The notes under the pieces were generated by a model. The model ran no database searches, was not told the origin of the DNA, and was given only the letters and a program-made list of their open reading frames with translations. From the NCBI RefSeq assembly GCF_003258295.1, contig NZ_QKYN01000114.1, positions 32,374 through 91,377 on the forward strand: a DNA stretch of 59,004 nucleotides. Reading direction: 5' to 3'. The stretch comes from Streptacidiphilus pinicola. Lineage in GTDB: Bacteria; Actinomycetota; Actinomycetes; Streptomycetales; Streptomycetaceae. Within the stretch, counting starts at the first letter, position 1. Every line of letters starts with the position of its first letter. Shown here one piece after another: positions 1 to 8,513 of this stretch. The translations under genes were made by a program, and so were the position numbers.

Positions 1-44
1 CGGTCCGCCTCGGCCCCCGCGCCGCGTAACCACCCTGCCCGGGC

Positions 45-75
45 ACTGCCCCTCGGCCTCCGGCCGAGGGGCAGT
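45..75 (-). terminator. GC-rich hairpin terminator of the thioesterase gene
   Basis: A perfect 14-bp stem (A45-C58 with G62-T75) closes a 3-base loop just past the stop codon of the minus-strand gene that ends at 82. There is no T-run, which is normal for terminators in very GC-rich actinomycetes. Confidence 0.7.
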
Positions 76-81
76 CGGCGT

Positions 82-525
82 TCAGACCGCGACGGGCTGG
101 TCCTCCAGATAGTCGGTCAGGACGGCCCGCTCCTCAGCGGTCAGCCGTCGCGGCCGGGCCTCGGAGAGGTCGTAAGGGACCATGACGGTCGCCGCCCTTG
201 CGTACACGGTGTTCCCGGCCCCCGCGACGCCCGGGGTGTCCTTGATCTCGTAGGCCACCGTGAACGACTTCTCGCCCAGGTCGGTCAGCCAGGTCTCGAC
301 CGTGACCGGCTCCGCCCGGTAGACCAGCGGTCGCAGGTAGTCGACTTCGTGACGCGCCACGACCGAGACCTCGGGGAAGGTTCTTTGCGTGGTTTTCCCC
401 GCTCCAGAGAGGGTGAAGTCGATGCGGGCCTGTTCGAGGTAGCGCAGGAAGTTCACGTTGTTGACGTGTCCGAACGCGTCCATGTCGGACCAGCGCAGGG
501 GGCAGGTGTAGGTGCGGCGAGCCAC
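82..525 (-). CDS. acyl-CoA thioesterase, 4HBT hot-dog family
   Basis: A single-domain hot-dog thioesterase of 147 residues that should hydrolyse acyl-CoA (or acyl-ACP) thioesters in the cytoplasm. The motif D16-AF-G-H20-V-N-N near the N terminus is the 4-hydroxybenzoyl-CoA thioesterase signature, with Asp16 the expected catalytic residue. The middle (RPLVYRAEPVTVETWL) and the C-terminal strand order fit the fold. The open frame continues far upstream, but the GTG at 525 is the only start with a good ribosome site (GGAG, 5-nt gap) and gives the usual family length. A hairpin terminator follows. The true substrate cannot be read from sequence. Confidence 0.85.
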   Translation of the reverse strand: MARRTYTCPLRWSDMDAFGHVNNVNFLRYLEQARIDFTLSGAGKTTQRTFPEVSVVARHEVDYLRPLVYRAEPVTVETWLTDLGEKSFTVAYEIKDTPGVAGAGNTVYARAATVMVPYDLSEARPRRLTAEERAVLTDYLEDQPVAV

Positions 526-656
526 GGGATCTCCATCGGTTGCGGGTGCTGCCGTAAGCCTGCCAAGCCGATGTTGCGTCCCCGGCCCGTCGATGTTGCG
601 TGGGGGTGACGTGCCTCCGGCCCGGGAGTGAGGTACGTCATGGCTGGTGGGAGGGG

Positions 657-1139
657 CTATGCCGCGACCGGCAGGTCCGCCCAGTGGGTCGTGCGGCTGC
701 CCGTGAGGCGGGTGCCGTGGGCGGCCGCCATAAAGTCGACGATCATGCTGCCCCGTCCGTGCTCGTCGGGTTCGCAGCTCGAGGTCCATGCGCCGGGTTG
801 GCGAGCCGGGCCGCCGTCGGTGACCTCGATGCGCAGCAGCCGGTGCCCGCACGGCTGCGCCAGGTGCAGGGCGACCGGGGGCAGGGCGTGCTCGACGGCG
901 TTGGTGACCAGCTCGGAGACCGCCAGGACGACCTGGTTGGCGGCCTCCTCCCCGACGTTCCAGGCCCGCAGCGCGGCGAGGGTCAGGCGGCGGGCGATGC
1001 CCGCGGCCTCGGGGTGGTGCGGCAGGGTCCACTCATGTGCTGCGGTCGAGGCGGAGGGGCGGTCGCCCGCCGTCGCGGAAGCCGGCAGGACGGTACAGGT
1101 GTGAGAACCACTCACACGGGAATCGATCGTGGCGTACAT
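657..1139 (-). CDS. ATP-binding regulatory protein, RsbW-like HATPase
   Basis: A 160-residue single-domain GHKL ATPase of the kind abundant in streptomycetes. Some phosphorylate anti-sigma-factor antagonists or sequester sigma factors; most are uncharacterised. The N-box (SELVTNAVEH) lies mid-protein, and the G-box region (DEHGRGSMIVDFMA) follows after a D-G-G motif. There is no histidine phosphoacceptor domain, so it is not a full sensor kinase. The start ATG at 1139 has GGAG 8 nt upstream; an earlier in-frame start would add 14 residues without a ribosome site. No cognate sigma factor or antagonist is adjacent. Confidence 0.82.
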   Translation of the reverse strand: MYATIDSRVSGSHTCTVLPASATAGDRPSASTAAHEWTLPHHPEAAGIARRLTLAALRAWNVGEEAANQVVLAVSELVTNAVEHALPPVALHLAQPCGHRLLRIEVTDGGPARQPGAWTSSCEPDEHGRGSMIVDFMAAAHGTRLTGSRTTHWADLPVAA

Positions 1140-1262
1140 GGCGACCGCCTCCGGCAGTGCTGGGGATGGAACTGCGTCCAATCTGCCGGTCCCGCAGCGT
1201 TCGGGTGAGCGTGGAACTACCTGTTCCGCTACGTGTCGCCCGGTCTGGCCAAAGCGTCCGCT

Positions 1263-2216
1263 TTACCGAAGTGCCGCCGAGCGGCGGGCGCGGGCGCGCC
1301 AGCGGGTGAACTCCTCGACCGAGTCCCCCTGCCAGTTCCAGGGCCACGGCACCACGGTCGAACCGAGCAGGCGGAACACCGGCGAAGCGTCCGGCACACG
1401 CCCGGCCTGGACCAGCGCGTAGGCGAGGACGTTCAGATCGGCCGCCGCGGCGGCGTGCTGGAGGAAGTCCGGCCTGGCCGCGAGCTCGACCCCTCGGTCC
1501 AGCACCCCTTGGGCGTTCGGGCGGCGCCACCACAGGTCGCCCAGGATCGCATTGAGCTGGTCCTTGGAGGTCGCGCGGTGGAAGGCCTCGACGGCAGCCG
1601 TCAGCTCCAGGGCCGCCGCCGGCGCGTCGGCCGGCATCCGGGCACGCTGCACCTCCACGAACTCCCGCGCGAGCCCGGGGCCGCCGAACTCCGCTTCCGA
1701 GAAGTATCCGAGCATCTGCAGGTGCGCCTCACGGTTCCACGGGTCTCGCCGCACTGTCTCACGCCAGACCAGCTCGACCTGCCGCTGAGGGCTGCGCAGC
1801 AATCGGAGCAGTCCGATCAGCGCGACCAGCGGCAGCGGATCGTGGGGTCGTGCAGCGCCGGCTTGATGGCATCGCTGAACCGCCGACGGCAGCTCACCGG
1901 CCGACTCGCCGTGACGGACGCGCAGGCCCTCGGTCCAGGCGTTGAGAACCAGCGCGTTCGCGCTGTTCGGCCGGCGTGACAGCCAGGACCGGTCGAACCC
2001 AGACTCCATCGAGGTCTCGGCCATGACGGAGACCCGGTGCCATCGCCGGTCCCAGTCGATACCGGCCTCCTCGATGAATTGCTCGGCGAACTCGACGAGG
2101 AAGTCCCGCGCGTCCGGCATCGCCGGCGGCCGCTGGATCTTCTTGCAGATCCGACCCAGCCCCGCGTCGTTCAGCTCCGGTTGCAGACGCGGGGTGCTCT
2201 TCCCGAACAAGGCCAT
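1263..2216 (-). CDS. conserved protein of unknown function (DUF4034-like)
   Basis: A 317-residue soluble protein. It has no signal peptide or membrane segment and looks mostly helical, with TPR-like spacing (for example LVALIGLLRLLRSP and WNREAHLQMLGYF). The layout resembles actinobacterial DUF4034-type proteins, but I cannot confirm the family without a profile search. The start ATG at 2216 (MALFGKS) has AGGAG 8 nt upstream; the GTG three codons earlier overlaps that site and is less likely. It is followed by 617 bases with no convincing gene, so it is probably monocistronic. No function is claimed. Confidence 0.6.
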   Translation of the reverse strand: MALFGKSTPRLQPELNDAGLGRICKKIQRPPAMPDARDFLVEFAEQFIEEAGIDWDRRWHRVSVMAETSMESGFDRSWLSRRPNSANALVLNAWTEGLRVRHGESAGELPSAVQRCHQAGAARPHDPLPLVALIGLLRLLRSPQRQVELVWRETVRRDPWNREAHLQMLGYFSEAEFGGPGLAREFVEVQRARMPADAPAAALELTAAVEAFHRATSKDQLNAILGDLWWRRPNAQGVLDRGVELAARPDFLQHAAAAADLNVLAYALVQAGRVPDASPVFRLLGSTVVPWPWNWQGDSVEEFTRWRARARRSAALR

Positions 2217-2833
2217 TGTCGCCACTCCTGATCATGCGTCAGTGAGCTCGTCCGTCGCGTGGGGGTGGGTGGCTGGAGTCCGGAATGAGCCCTGGTGTGA
2301 GGGCAGCTGACGCGCAACTCAGGCAGGAGGAAGCCCTATTGGGGCGAGAGATGGCGCAGCCTCGGCCCGGAATGACCTGTTCCGGTCACCGGGGGTGAGC
2401 GGGAGCCTACCAAGAGTCGAAACGGGTGCCGGCCGCGGGCCTGCCTAAAACCTGCAGGGCCCCGCGGTCCAGCCCCGCACCGAGCGTCCGTGGCCAGGGG
2501 CGAGGGAGGATCCCTGGGCCGTCGTCCTCGGTGATTCGGTGGTCCGCCTCGGTTGGTCGATCCCCGCCGCGCCGACCACCCGACTCGCGCTCCGCGGTCC
2601 GAAGCTACGGCTCGCCCCCGAGATCCACGCGACGGGGACCGTTTCGGTACCCGGATGGGGGATTCCGGGGGAGGTCCCGGCGCCGTGGCGGGCGCTCAGG
2701 GCGGGCGCACATCCCCCAGTCGGGTGTCGACCCGACAAGCGGTGCCCGGGCCACGAGGCGCCGCCCTACGGTGTCGCGATCCTCGGCCGCTTCCCGGCTG
2801 ACACAGGCCTTCCGAGATCGGAGACCCAATATC
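2217..2833. other. long gap upstream of the permease; no gene seen
   Basis: These 617 bases separate the divergent unknown gene from the permease. Open frames cross it in several phases, but none has protein-like composition. I looked for c-di-AMP (ydaO), guanidine, glycine, SAM and T-box leader signatures because APC permeases often carry them, and saw no convincing match. It presumably holds both promoters. Confidence 0.4.
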
Positions 2834-4297
2834 GTGCACAGCCCCTCTGCGTTCGACCGGGCGAGACCGCCTGCGGAACCTTCCCCGCGCCTCAAGGGCA
2901 ATCTCGGCACCGGTGGTCTGCTCCTCACCGCGCTGGCACTGAACGCACCGCTGGCCATGATGGCCGGCTTCATGCCGGTCCAGATCGGATTGGGGCTCGG
3001 CTCCGCCACGCCGCTCGTGTTCCTCGTGGTCATGGTGCTGGTGCTGGTCTTCGCCGTGGGACTGGTGACGATGGCGCGTCACATGCGGCAGCCCGGCGCG
3101 TACTACACATACATCACGGCTGGCCTCGGACGGATCCCTGGCCTGGGGGCTGGATTTCTCGCCCTCACCGGCTATCTCCTGCTCGGTTGCGGCTCGTACG
3201 TACTCTCCGCGATCCTTGCGGACAACCTGTTCCATGGCTTCCTGCACGGGCCGTCGCTGCCCTGGTGGCTCTGGGCGGTCGTGGTGTGGGGACTGGTCAC
3301 CGTCCTGTCGCTGTTCAACATCGACGTCTCTACCAAGGTGCTCGGCGTCTTCTTGTGTATCGAGGTGGCCATCGTCCTGATCTGGGACGCGCGAGTGCTG
3401 GCCAACGGCGGTCCGCAGGGGCTCGGGTTGGACGTCACCGCCCAGTTGGGCACCGGGTCGCCAGGGGTAGCCCTGCTTTTCGGCGTGGCCAGCCTCATCG
3501 GCTTCGAGTCGCTCCAGGTGTTCCGCGCGGAGACCCACAACCCGTTCCGCACCATCCCCCGGGCGAGCTACCTCACCGTCGTCTGCCTGGCCGGCTTCTA
3601 CGCGCTCGGCTCGTACTCCTACCTCGTGGCCTTCGGCACCGGTCCGGCGCTCGCCAGCGCGGCTTCGCCGGCGGCCAGCTTCCTCGGCAGCCTCGGGCAG
3701 TACGCCGGGGCCGTGGTCCGAGACCTCGCCAACGTCATGCTTCTCACCAGCGCTTTCGCGGCTCTGCTGGCCATCCACAACATCACCGCTCGTTACTGCT
3801 TCACGCTCGGACGCGACGGCGTGCTGCCCACCTGGCTCGGGCGCGTCAACAGCCGCCACCACTCGCCGACTCAGGCTGCGGCCGCTGTCGCCCTCGCCAT
3901 CTTCGTTCCGCTCGCTTTGGTCGCGGTTCTGCACGTCAACCCTGTCACCGCCTATGTGGCGATGGCCGGACTCGGCATCTGGACGGCCATCCTGCTGATG
4001 TTCGTCACATCGTTCGCAGTCGTCCTGTTCTTCCGTAATCGCCCCGGTTTGGAAAGCTCAACGTGGAAGACCTGGACCGCACCCTCGCTCGCGGTCATCG
4101 GCTTCGGCTGCGTGGTGGCCCAGGCGACGCTCAACAGCGGCGTGCTCATCGGTGGCAGTTCCGCCGTGGCGACCTGCTGCATCCTCGCCGTCGTGGCCGT
4201 CGCCGTCGCGGCCATGCTCTACGCCGCGTGGCTGCAAACCGGACGCCCGCACACGTGGGCGCGAATCGGCGAGCAGGACGGCCAGGCCGTCGAATGA
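2834..4297 (+). CDS. APC-superfamily amino acid/amine permease
   Basis: A 487-residue integral membrane permease with about 12 hydrophobic segments. It begins with the APC-type glycine-rich first helix (LGTGGLLLTALALNAPLA) and carries GAYYTYITAGLGR in the helix 2-3 region. It probably imports an amino acid or amine by proton symport; the substrate is not predictable. The open frame runs 136 codons upstream, but that part is arginine/proline-rich noise. The GTG at 2834 has GGAG 10 nt upstream and puts the first helix about 25 residues in. Its stop overlaps the start of mftR (ATGA), so the two are co-translated. This suggests the transported compound, or an alcohol or amine derived from it, is linked to mycofactocin metabolism (inference). 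Confidence 0.8.
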   Translation: MHSPSAFDRARPPAEPSPRLKGNLGTGGLLLTALALNAPLAMMAGFMPVQIGLGLGSATPLVFLVVMVLVLVFAVGLVTMARHMRQPGAYYTYITAGLGRIPGLGAGFLALTGYLLLGCGSYVLSAILADNLFHGFLHGPSLPWWLWAVVVWGLVTVLSLFNIDVSTKVLGVFLCIEVAIVLIWDARVLANGGPQGLGLDVTAQLGTGSPGVALLFGVASLIGFESLQVFRAETHNPFRTIPRASYLTVVCLAGFYALGSYSYLVAFGTGPALASAASPAASFLGSLGQYAGAVVRDLANVMLLTSAFAALLAIHNITARYCFTLGRDGVLPTWLGRVNSRHHSPTQAAAAVALAIFVPLALVAVLHVNPVTAYVAMAGLGIWTAILLMFVTSFAVVLFFRNRPGLESSTWKTWTAPSLAVIGFGCVVAQATLNSGVLIGGSSAVATCCILAVVAVAVAAMLYAAWLQTGRPHTWARIGEQDGQAVE

Positions 4298-4875
4298 ACG
4301 GTGGGCGTCCGCCCGCGACGTCGTGCGGCGAACTGGAGCGGCTGGGGTTCGACATGTTCGCCCGGCAGGGCTTCGACCACACGACGGTCGACGACATCGC
4401 CGCTGTGGCGGGCATCGGACGCCGGACCTTCTTCCGCTACTTCGCCTCGAAGAACGATCTCGTGTGGGGCGACTTCGGGGGCCACCTGGCCAGACTGGAG
4501 CGACTGCTCGCGGTCTCGGACCCGGCCCTGCCGCCCATGGACGCGCTGCGCCGGGCCGTCATCGAGTTCAACCGCTTCGACCCCGCCGAAGTGCCGTGGC
4601 ACCGGCAGCGTATGAAACTGATCCTCACCGTCCCGACCCTGCAGGCGGACGCCACGCTGCGCTACGCGGCGTGGCGCCGGATCGTCACCGGGTTCGTCGC
4701 GACGCGCGCCGGGCTGCCGCCCTCCCACATGACGCCACGTCTGGTCGGGCACGCCGCCCTCGGCGCGGCACTCACGGCGTACGAGTGCTGGCTAGCCGAC
4801 GCGGACGCCGATCTGGCCGCATTGCTGGACGAGGCTGTGCGACGACTCGCCGACGGTCTGACTGCGACGCCCTGA
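4294..4875 (+). CDS. mftR: mycofactocin-system TetR-family regulator MftR
   Basis: A 193-residue TetR regulator. Residues 29-48 form the recognition HTH (TTVDDIAAVAGIGRRTFFRY, the typical TetR layout). The C-terminal half (FDPAEVPWHRQRMKLI, TPRLVGHAALGAALTAYECWL) matches the effector domain type of mycofactocin-system regulators, which bind long-chain acyl-CoA in mycobacteria. The start ATG at 4294 overlaps the permease stop by four bases, so translation is coupled. It ends 29 bases before the convergent mftG. It probably represses the mft operon or the permease operon, but no palindromic operator is obvious in the flanking DNA. Confidence 0.82.
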   Translation: MNGGRPPATSCGELERLGFDMFARQGFDHTTVDDIAAVAGIGRRTFFRYFASKNDLVWGDFGGHLARLERLLAVSDPALPPMDALRRAVIEFNRFDPAEVPWHRQRMKLILTVPTLQADATLRYAAWRRIVTGFVATRAGLPPSHMTPRLVGHAALGAALTAYECWLADADADLAALLDEAVRRLADGLTATP

Positions 4876-4903
4876 CCGTGGCGTCCTGGCCCGGAACGGG
4901 CCG

Positions 4904-6466
4904 TCAGGAGAGTCCGCGCCGCATGGCGTCGGCGACGACCTCCCCGACAAGTACCGCCGTCGCGGCCGGGCCGCGCAGCGGCGCGGTGGGCAGGACGGAG
5001 GTGTCCGCGACCCGCAGCCCCGAGACGCCGTGGACCCGGCCGTACTGGTCGACCGCCGCGTACCTCTCATCAGAGCCCATGGGCGCCGTCCCGCAGGTGT
5101 GGTGGGCGGTACCGAGATTGCGGCGGACCCACTCGTCGAGCGCGTCGTCACTGTCGAGCACCTCACGGCCTAGCCCCAGCAGCCCCTGGGAGACATCCTG
5201 GAAGGCGCTCGTGGCGATCAGCTCCGCGGTAGCCCGCACGGCCTCGCGCAGAAGGCGGCGGTCGCGCGGGGCGGTGAGGTACCCGTAGTCGATGCGCGGG
5301 GGAGCGGCGGGGTCGGCGGAGCGCAGGGAGAGGCGACCGCCAAGCCGGGGAGTCTGGACGGAGACGAGGAAGGCCAACGGAGCGCCGGGTACGGTCACCG
5401 TGCCGCCGACGAGGCCTGCCATCGGTACCAGGGACTGCAGGATCTCCAGGTCGCCGGGGTGCGTCCGGTCCGACGAGGACAGGTGCAGACAGCCGCCGAG
5501 CCATGAGTCGGCGGGCGCGCCCAGGTCGCGCTTGGGAGCCCACTCCAGCACGACCTGGGGGTGGTCGCTGAATCGGCGGCCGACAGTAGGGGAGTCCACG
5601 ACGAGATGGATCCCGAGTCGTTCCAGGTCGGCCCGAGGCCCGATGCCGGACAGTTGCAGCAGCTGCGGGGAGACGAACGCCCCGGCACACAGGACGACCT
5701 CGCCCGCGTGCAGGGCCACCTCCTGCCCGTTCTGCCGCGCGACGACGCCTGTGGCGCGTCCGTTCCGGACGACGACCCGGTGGACCTCGCAGTTGCCCAC
5801 GACGGTGAGATTGGGACGGCCGAGCGCCGGCAGCAGGTAACTGACACCGGTGTTGAGCCGCAGGCCGTCGACGGAGTTGCTCGGCACCGGGCCGAAGCCC
5901 GGTGCGGCCTGGTCGTTCTTGTTGGGTTCCAGGGGATGGCCGAGCTCGTCGGCCGCCGCGCGGAAGGCCAGCGCGGCGGGGTGGGTGAGTGACCCTCGGC
6001 GTATCCGGACCGGACCGGAACCCCCGTGCAGATCGCTCAGGCCGTAGTCGAGGTCCGTCTCCAGGGCACGCAGGAAAGGCAGTACCCGGTGGTACCTCCA
6101 GGCCGGGTTGCCGGCTGCGGACCAGCGGTCGAAGTCCTCGCGCCGGGCCCGGACGAAATAGCCTCCGTTTACGGTGGTCGAGCCGCCGAGATGCCGGCCC
6201 CGCACCACCGTCCAGGGCCGTTCGGGCGTCAGACGCGCGGCATAGCGCTGGACGGCCGGGTGGCCCGGCTGCGCGCCGGGGACTTGCCGCGCGTCGAGCA
6301 AGTCGAAAGGAAAGTATGGAGGACGACGGGGAATCAGCCCGGCGTCGAGGAGCAGTACCGTGCGCCCGGCGTCCTCGCTCAGGCGCCCAGCGAGCGCGGC
6401 GCCCGCGGCTCCGGCCCCGACCACGATGACGTCGGGCGTACAGGGCCTGGTGAATACATGACCCAT
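4904..6466 (-). CDS. mftG: GMC-family oxidoreductase MftG
   Basis: A 520-residue FAD enzyme of the glucose-methanol-choline family. The FAD-binding GAGAAG sits at residues 17-22, followed about 16 residues later by the acidic LLLDAG. The GMC region GRHLGGSTTVNGGYFVR and the C-terminal HHTCGTAPMG with the catalytic-region histidine are present, as is the closing VADTSVLP. In mycobacteria MftG reoxidises mycofactocinol and passes electrons to the respiratory chain. The start ATG at 6466 follows the mftF stop after two bases, so the two are an operon. The frame extends upstream into mftF, but no alternative start there is sensible. Confidence 0.9.
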   Translation of the reverse strand: MGHVFTRPCTPDVIVVGAGAAGAALAGRLSEDAGRTVLLLDAGLIPRRPPYFPFDLLDARQVPGAQPGHPAVQRYAARLTPERPWTVVRGRHLGGSTTVNGGYFVRARREDFDRWSAAGNPAWRYHRVLPFLRALETDLDYGLSDLHGGSGPVRIRRGSLTHPAALAFRAAADELGHPLEPNKNDQAAPGFGPVPSNSVDGLRLNTGVSYLLPALGRPNLTVVGNCEVHRVVVRNGRATGVVARQNGQEVALHAGEVVLCAGAFVSPQLLQLSGIGPRADLERLGIHLVVDSPTVGRRFSDHPQVVLEWAPKRDLGAPADSWLGGCLHLSSSDRTHPGDLEILQSLVPMAGLVGGTVTVPGAPLAFLVSVQTPRLGGRLSLRSADPAAPPRIDYGYLTAPRDRRLLREAVRATAELIATSAFQDVSQGLLGLGREVLDSDDALDEWVRRNLGTAHHTCGTAPMGSDERYAAVDQYGRVHGVSGLRVADTSVLPTAPLRGPAATAVLVGEVVADAMRRGLS

Positions 6467-6468
6467 CG

Positions 6469-7899
6469 TCAGTCCGACTGGCTGGTCGGGGGCGTGATGC
6501 CGTCGGCCGACGACCACCACAACCGCGGCAGCAGCGGGGCAGTCGTGCGCTCCCGGAGACAGCCGCGCCAGACACCGACGCTGTAGGCGACATCGTCGGC
6601 GAGGCGGATCGCCGCCCAGGGCACGACCGGAGTCCCGGGACGCGAGCGCCGGTACTCCAGCAACGCGGGCAGCACGGTGGCAGCGGCCAACGGCAGCCGC
6701 GAACGCGGCACGGCGGCCGCCACCGGGAGCACCAGCGGCCACCACGTCCGGGTCAGCGTCCGGCCGAGCTGTTCCCCCGCCCGGAGCGTGCCGCCGCCGC
6801 TCAACCGGGCCGCCATAGTCCACGGTCGGTCACACCAGATCGAGAGTTTGCGGGCCAGAAGCGCGGTCGTCCCGGCGGCGAGCAGCGCACCTGCGACGGG
6901 CCTTCGCGCCAGAACCAGCCCCCACGCCGCCGCACTCCAGCCAGCCATCGAGGCAGCCGGCAGCAGCCCCGGGTGCCGGACCGAGAGCGGTGCGGCGGAG
7001 GTGCCGTACTGGACGCGCTGAGCCAGCCACTGGCGCGGACGGGTCCGGTGCTGGTGCGCCACGGACACCGAAGGGTCGTAACGGACGTGGTGGCCCTCGG
7101 CTGCGAGCCGCCACATCAGATCGACGTCCTCCCCGACCCGCAGGGTCGCGTCGAAGCCCGTGCCTGCTGCCGAGCGGCGCACGATCAGCGCCGCGCTCGG
7201 TACGTAGGGCACGGCCGCGCCCGGCCGCACGATCGACTCCGCAGGACCCATGTCGAGGGCCGACCGCTCGGCTTCGTAGCGACCGAGCAGCCCGCTCCCC
7301 GGCCCGTCCGCCACGATGCGCGGTGCGACGGCGGCCACGGCGGGGTCGGCGAAGTGGGGGAGCAGCGCATCGATCCAGCCCGGACGCGGCAGGCAGTCGG
7401 AGTCCACGAAGGCGACCAACTCGGTCGTCGCACAGGCCAGTCCCGTGTTGCGCGCGGCAGCCGGCCCGCCGTTGGAGGCACGGCGCACCAGCCTGGCGCC
7501 GGCCGCGCGTGCGACCTCCGCCACAGCAGCGGGATCGGCCGAGCCGTCGTCGACGACGATAACCTCCGTGCCTCGACAGCCGCTCAGGCAGCGCGCGAGC
7601 TGCTCGCTCCGGTCCCGGACCGGCACCACGACCGTCACCGACGGGCGGGTCGCGTCCGACGGCGGCACCGGATGCATCATGCCCGCCTGGACCAGTCGGC
7701 GGGCCAGCAGCCCGGCCGATCGCCCTGCCCCGACGGGCTTGCCGTCGAGCCACGCGCCGATCATCGGGACGGCGCGGGCCGTGAGGCGCATCAGGCGGTA
7801 GGGGGCGCCGCCGAGAAGGACCCGCCCGTCCTGCCGGATGCCCAGGCTCGGGTCCGGGTGCAGTCGGAAGTCGGCGGGGAGCGGCGGGACGTCGATCAT
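6469..7899 (-). CDS. mftF: mycofactocin glycosyltransferase MftF
   Basis: A 476-residue family-2 glycosyltransferase that adds a beta-1,4-glucan chain to premycofactocin. An N-terminal module (PLPADFRLHPDPSLG, GRVLLGGAPYRLMRL) typical of MftF precedes the GT2 core: VVVPVRDRSEQL, VVDDGSADP for nucleotide binding, AARNTGL, and VDSDCLPRPGW as the metal-binding DxD region. Hydrophobic segments near the C terminus suggest membrane association. I chose ATG 7899 because the homologous region begins here; a GTG at 7980 would add 27 unsupported residues. It is transcribed away from mftA and is co-operonic with mftG. Confidence 0.87.
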   Translation of the reverse strand: MIDVPPLPADFRLHPDPSLGIRQDGRVLLGGAPYRLMRLTARAVPMIGAWLDGKPVGAGRSAGLLARRLVQAGMMHPVPPSDATRPSVTVVVPVRDRSEQLARCLSGCRGTEVIVVDDGSADPAAVAEVARAAGARLVRRASNGGPAAARNTGLACATTELVAFVDSDCLPRPGWIDALLPHFADPAVAAVAPRIVADGPGSGLLGRYEAERSALDMGPAESIVRPGAAVPYVPSAALIVRRSAAGTGFDATLRVGEDVDLMWRLAAEGHHVRYDPSVSVAHQHRTRPRQWLAQRVQYGTSAAPLSVRHPGLLPAASMAGWSAAAWGLVLARRPVAGALLAAGTTALLARKLSIWCDRPWTMAARLSGGGTLRAGEQLGRTLTRTWWPLVLPVAAAVPRSRLPLAAATVLPALLEYRRSRPGTPVVPWAAIRLADDVAYSVGVWRGCLRERTTAPLLPRLWWSSADGITPPTSQSD

Positions 7900-8052
7900 C
7901 CCACCAGCGTTCCCGGCGGCGTCCTCCGCGTCGATCCCCCAGGTGGGCAGGGTGTGCGCCGCGCTCACCGCTTTCGGCACCCGGTGTCATTAGCTGGCCT
8001 CCGTGGACGCGGCGGACCGTCGCGTCCCGACCGGACAACAAGGAGGACTCCC
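7900..8052. promoter_or_regulatory. divergent promoter region between mftF and mftA
   Basis: This 153-base interval must carry the promoters for mftFG (leftward) and mftABCDE (rightward). A strong AGGAGG ribosome site lies directly before mftA (8041-8046). I could not pick -10/-35 boxes with confidence and see no clear MftR palindrome. Confidence 0.6.
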
Positions 8053-8184
8053 ATGACCAACGAGCCCCCGGCCGCCGCGCCGACCGCCGCCGCGGACCTC
8101 CCCCCGAGCGGGGATGAGGAGCTGATCGAGGAGGCTCTGCTCGTCGAGGAGGTCTCCATCGACGGCATGTGCGGCGTCTACTGA
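8053..8184 (+). CDS. mftA: mycofactocin precursor peptide MftA
   Basis: A 43-residue ribosomal precursor. It has an acidic leader (EELIEEALLVEEVSID) for recognition by MftB and ends in the invariant IDGMCGVY. MftC decarboxylates and crosslinks the terminal Val-Tyr, which is later released as AHDP to become the redox cofactor. AGGAGG sits 6 nt before the ATG at 8053. The gene lies directly before mftB and mftC. It is far too short for default gene callers and is easily missed, but the C-terminal octapeptide leaves little doubt. Confidence 0.96.
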   Translation: MTNEPPAAAPTAAADLPPSGDEELIEEALLVEEVSIDGMCGVY

Positions 8185-8194
8185 GCAGCCGGCC

Positions 8195-8485
8195 ATGTCC
8201 GCGCAGATCCACGCCGACGCCGACTTCGATCTGGACGCCGCCTGGCGGCTGCATCCCCAGGTCGCGGTCCGGCCCGAGCCCTTCGGGGCGCTGCTGTACC
8301 ACTTCGGCACCCGGCAGCTGTCCTTCCTCAAGGACCGCCGGCTGCTGGCCGTGGTGCAGGAGCTGGCCGACTGCCCGAGCGCCGCGGAGGCCTGTCGGGT
8401 GGCGGGCGTCGAGCCCGCCACCCTGGCGCGCTACCGCGCCGCGCTGGCCAGGCTGGCGCACTCTCACATGATCGCCCGCACATGA
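8195..8485 (+). CDS. mftB: mycofactocin peptide chaperone MftB
   Basis: A 96-residue PqqD-like RiPP recognition element that binds the MftA leader and presents it to MftC. Sequence features are the N-terminal AWRLHPQVAVRPEPFGALLYHF and FLKDRRLLAVVQ strand/helix pattern of the wHTH fold. It starts 10 bases after the mftA stop and ends 28 bases before mftC, consistent with one transcript and stoichiometric partner expression. Confidence 0.92.
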   Translation: MSAQIHADADFDLDAAWRLHPQVAVRPEPFGALLYHFGTRQLSFLKDRRLLAVVQELADCPSAAEACRVAGVEPATLARYRAALARLAHSHMIART

Positions 8486-8513
8486 TCACTGAACGGACCT
8501 GAGAGGGACCGAC

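Noticed and set aside
2217-2833. Possible riboswitch upstream of the permease
   Set aside because: No conserved core of ydaO, guanidine, glycine, SAM or T-box leaders could be matched; left as an unassigned leader.
2696-3934. Minus-strand frame opposite the APC permease
   Set aside because: Highly charged, low-complexity shadow of the permease codons; no ribosome site or family.
7900-7980. Longer MftF starting at GTG 7980
   Set aside because: The extra 27 residues have no ribosome site and no homology-like composition; ATG 7899 begins at the conserved N terminus.
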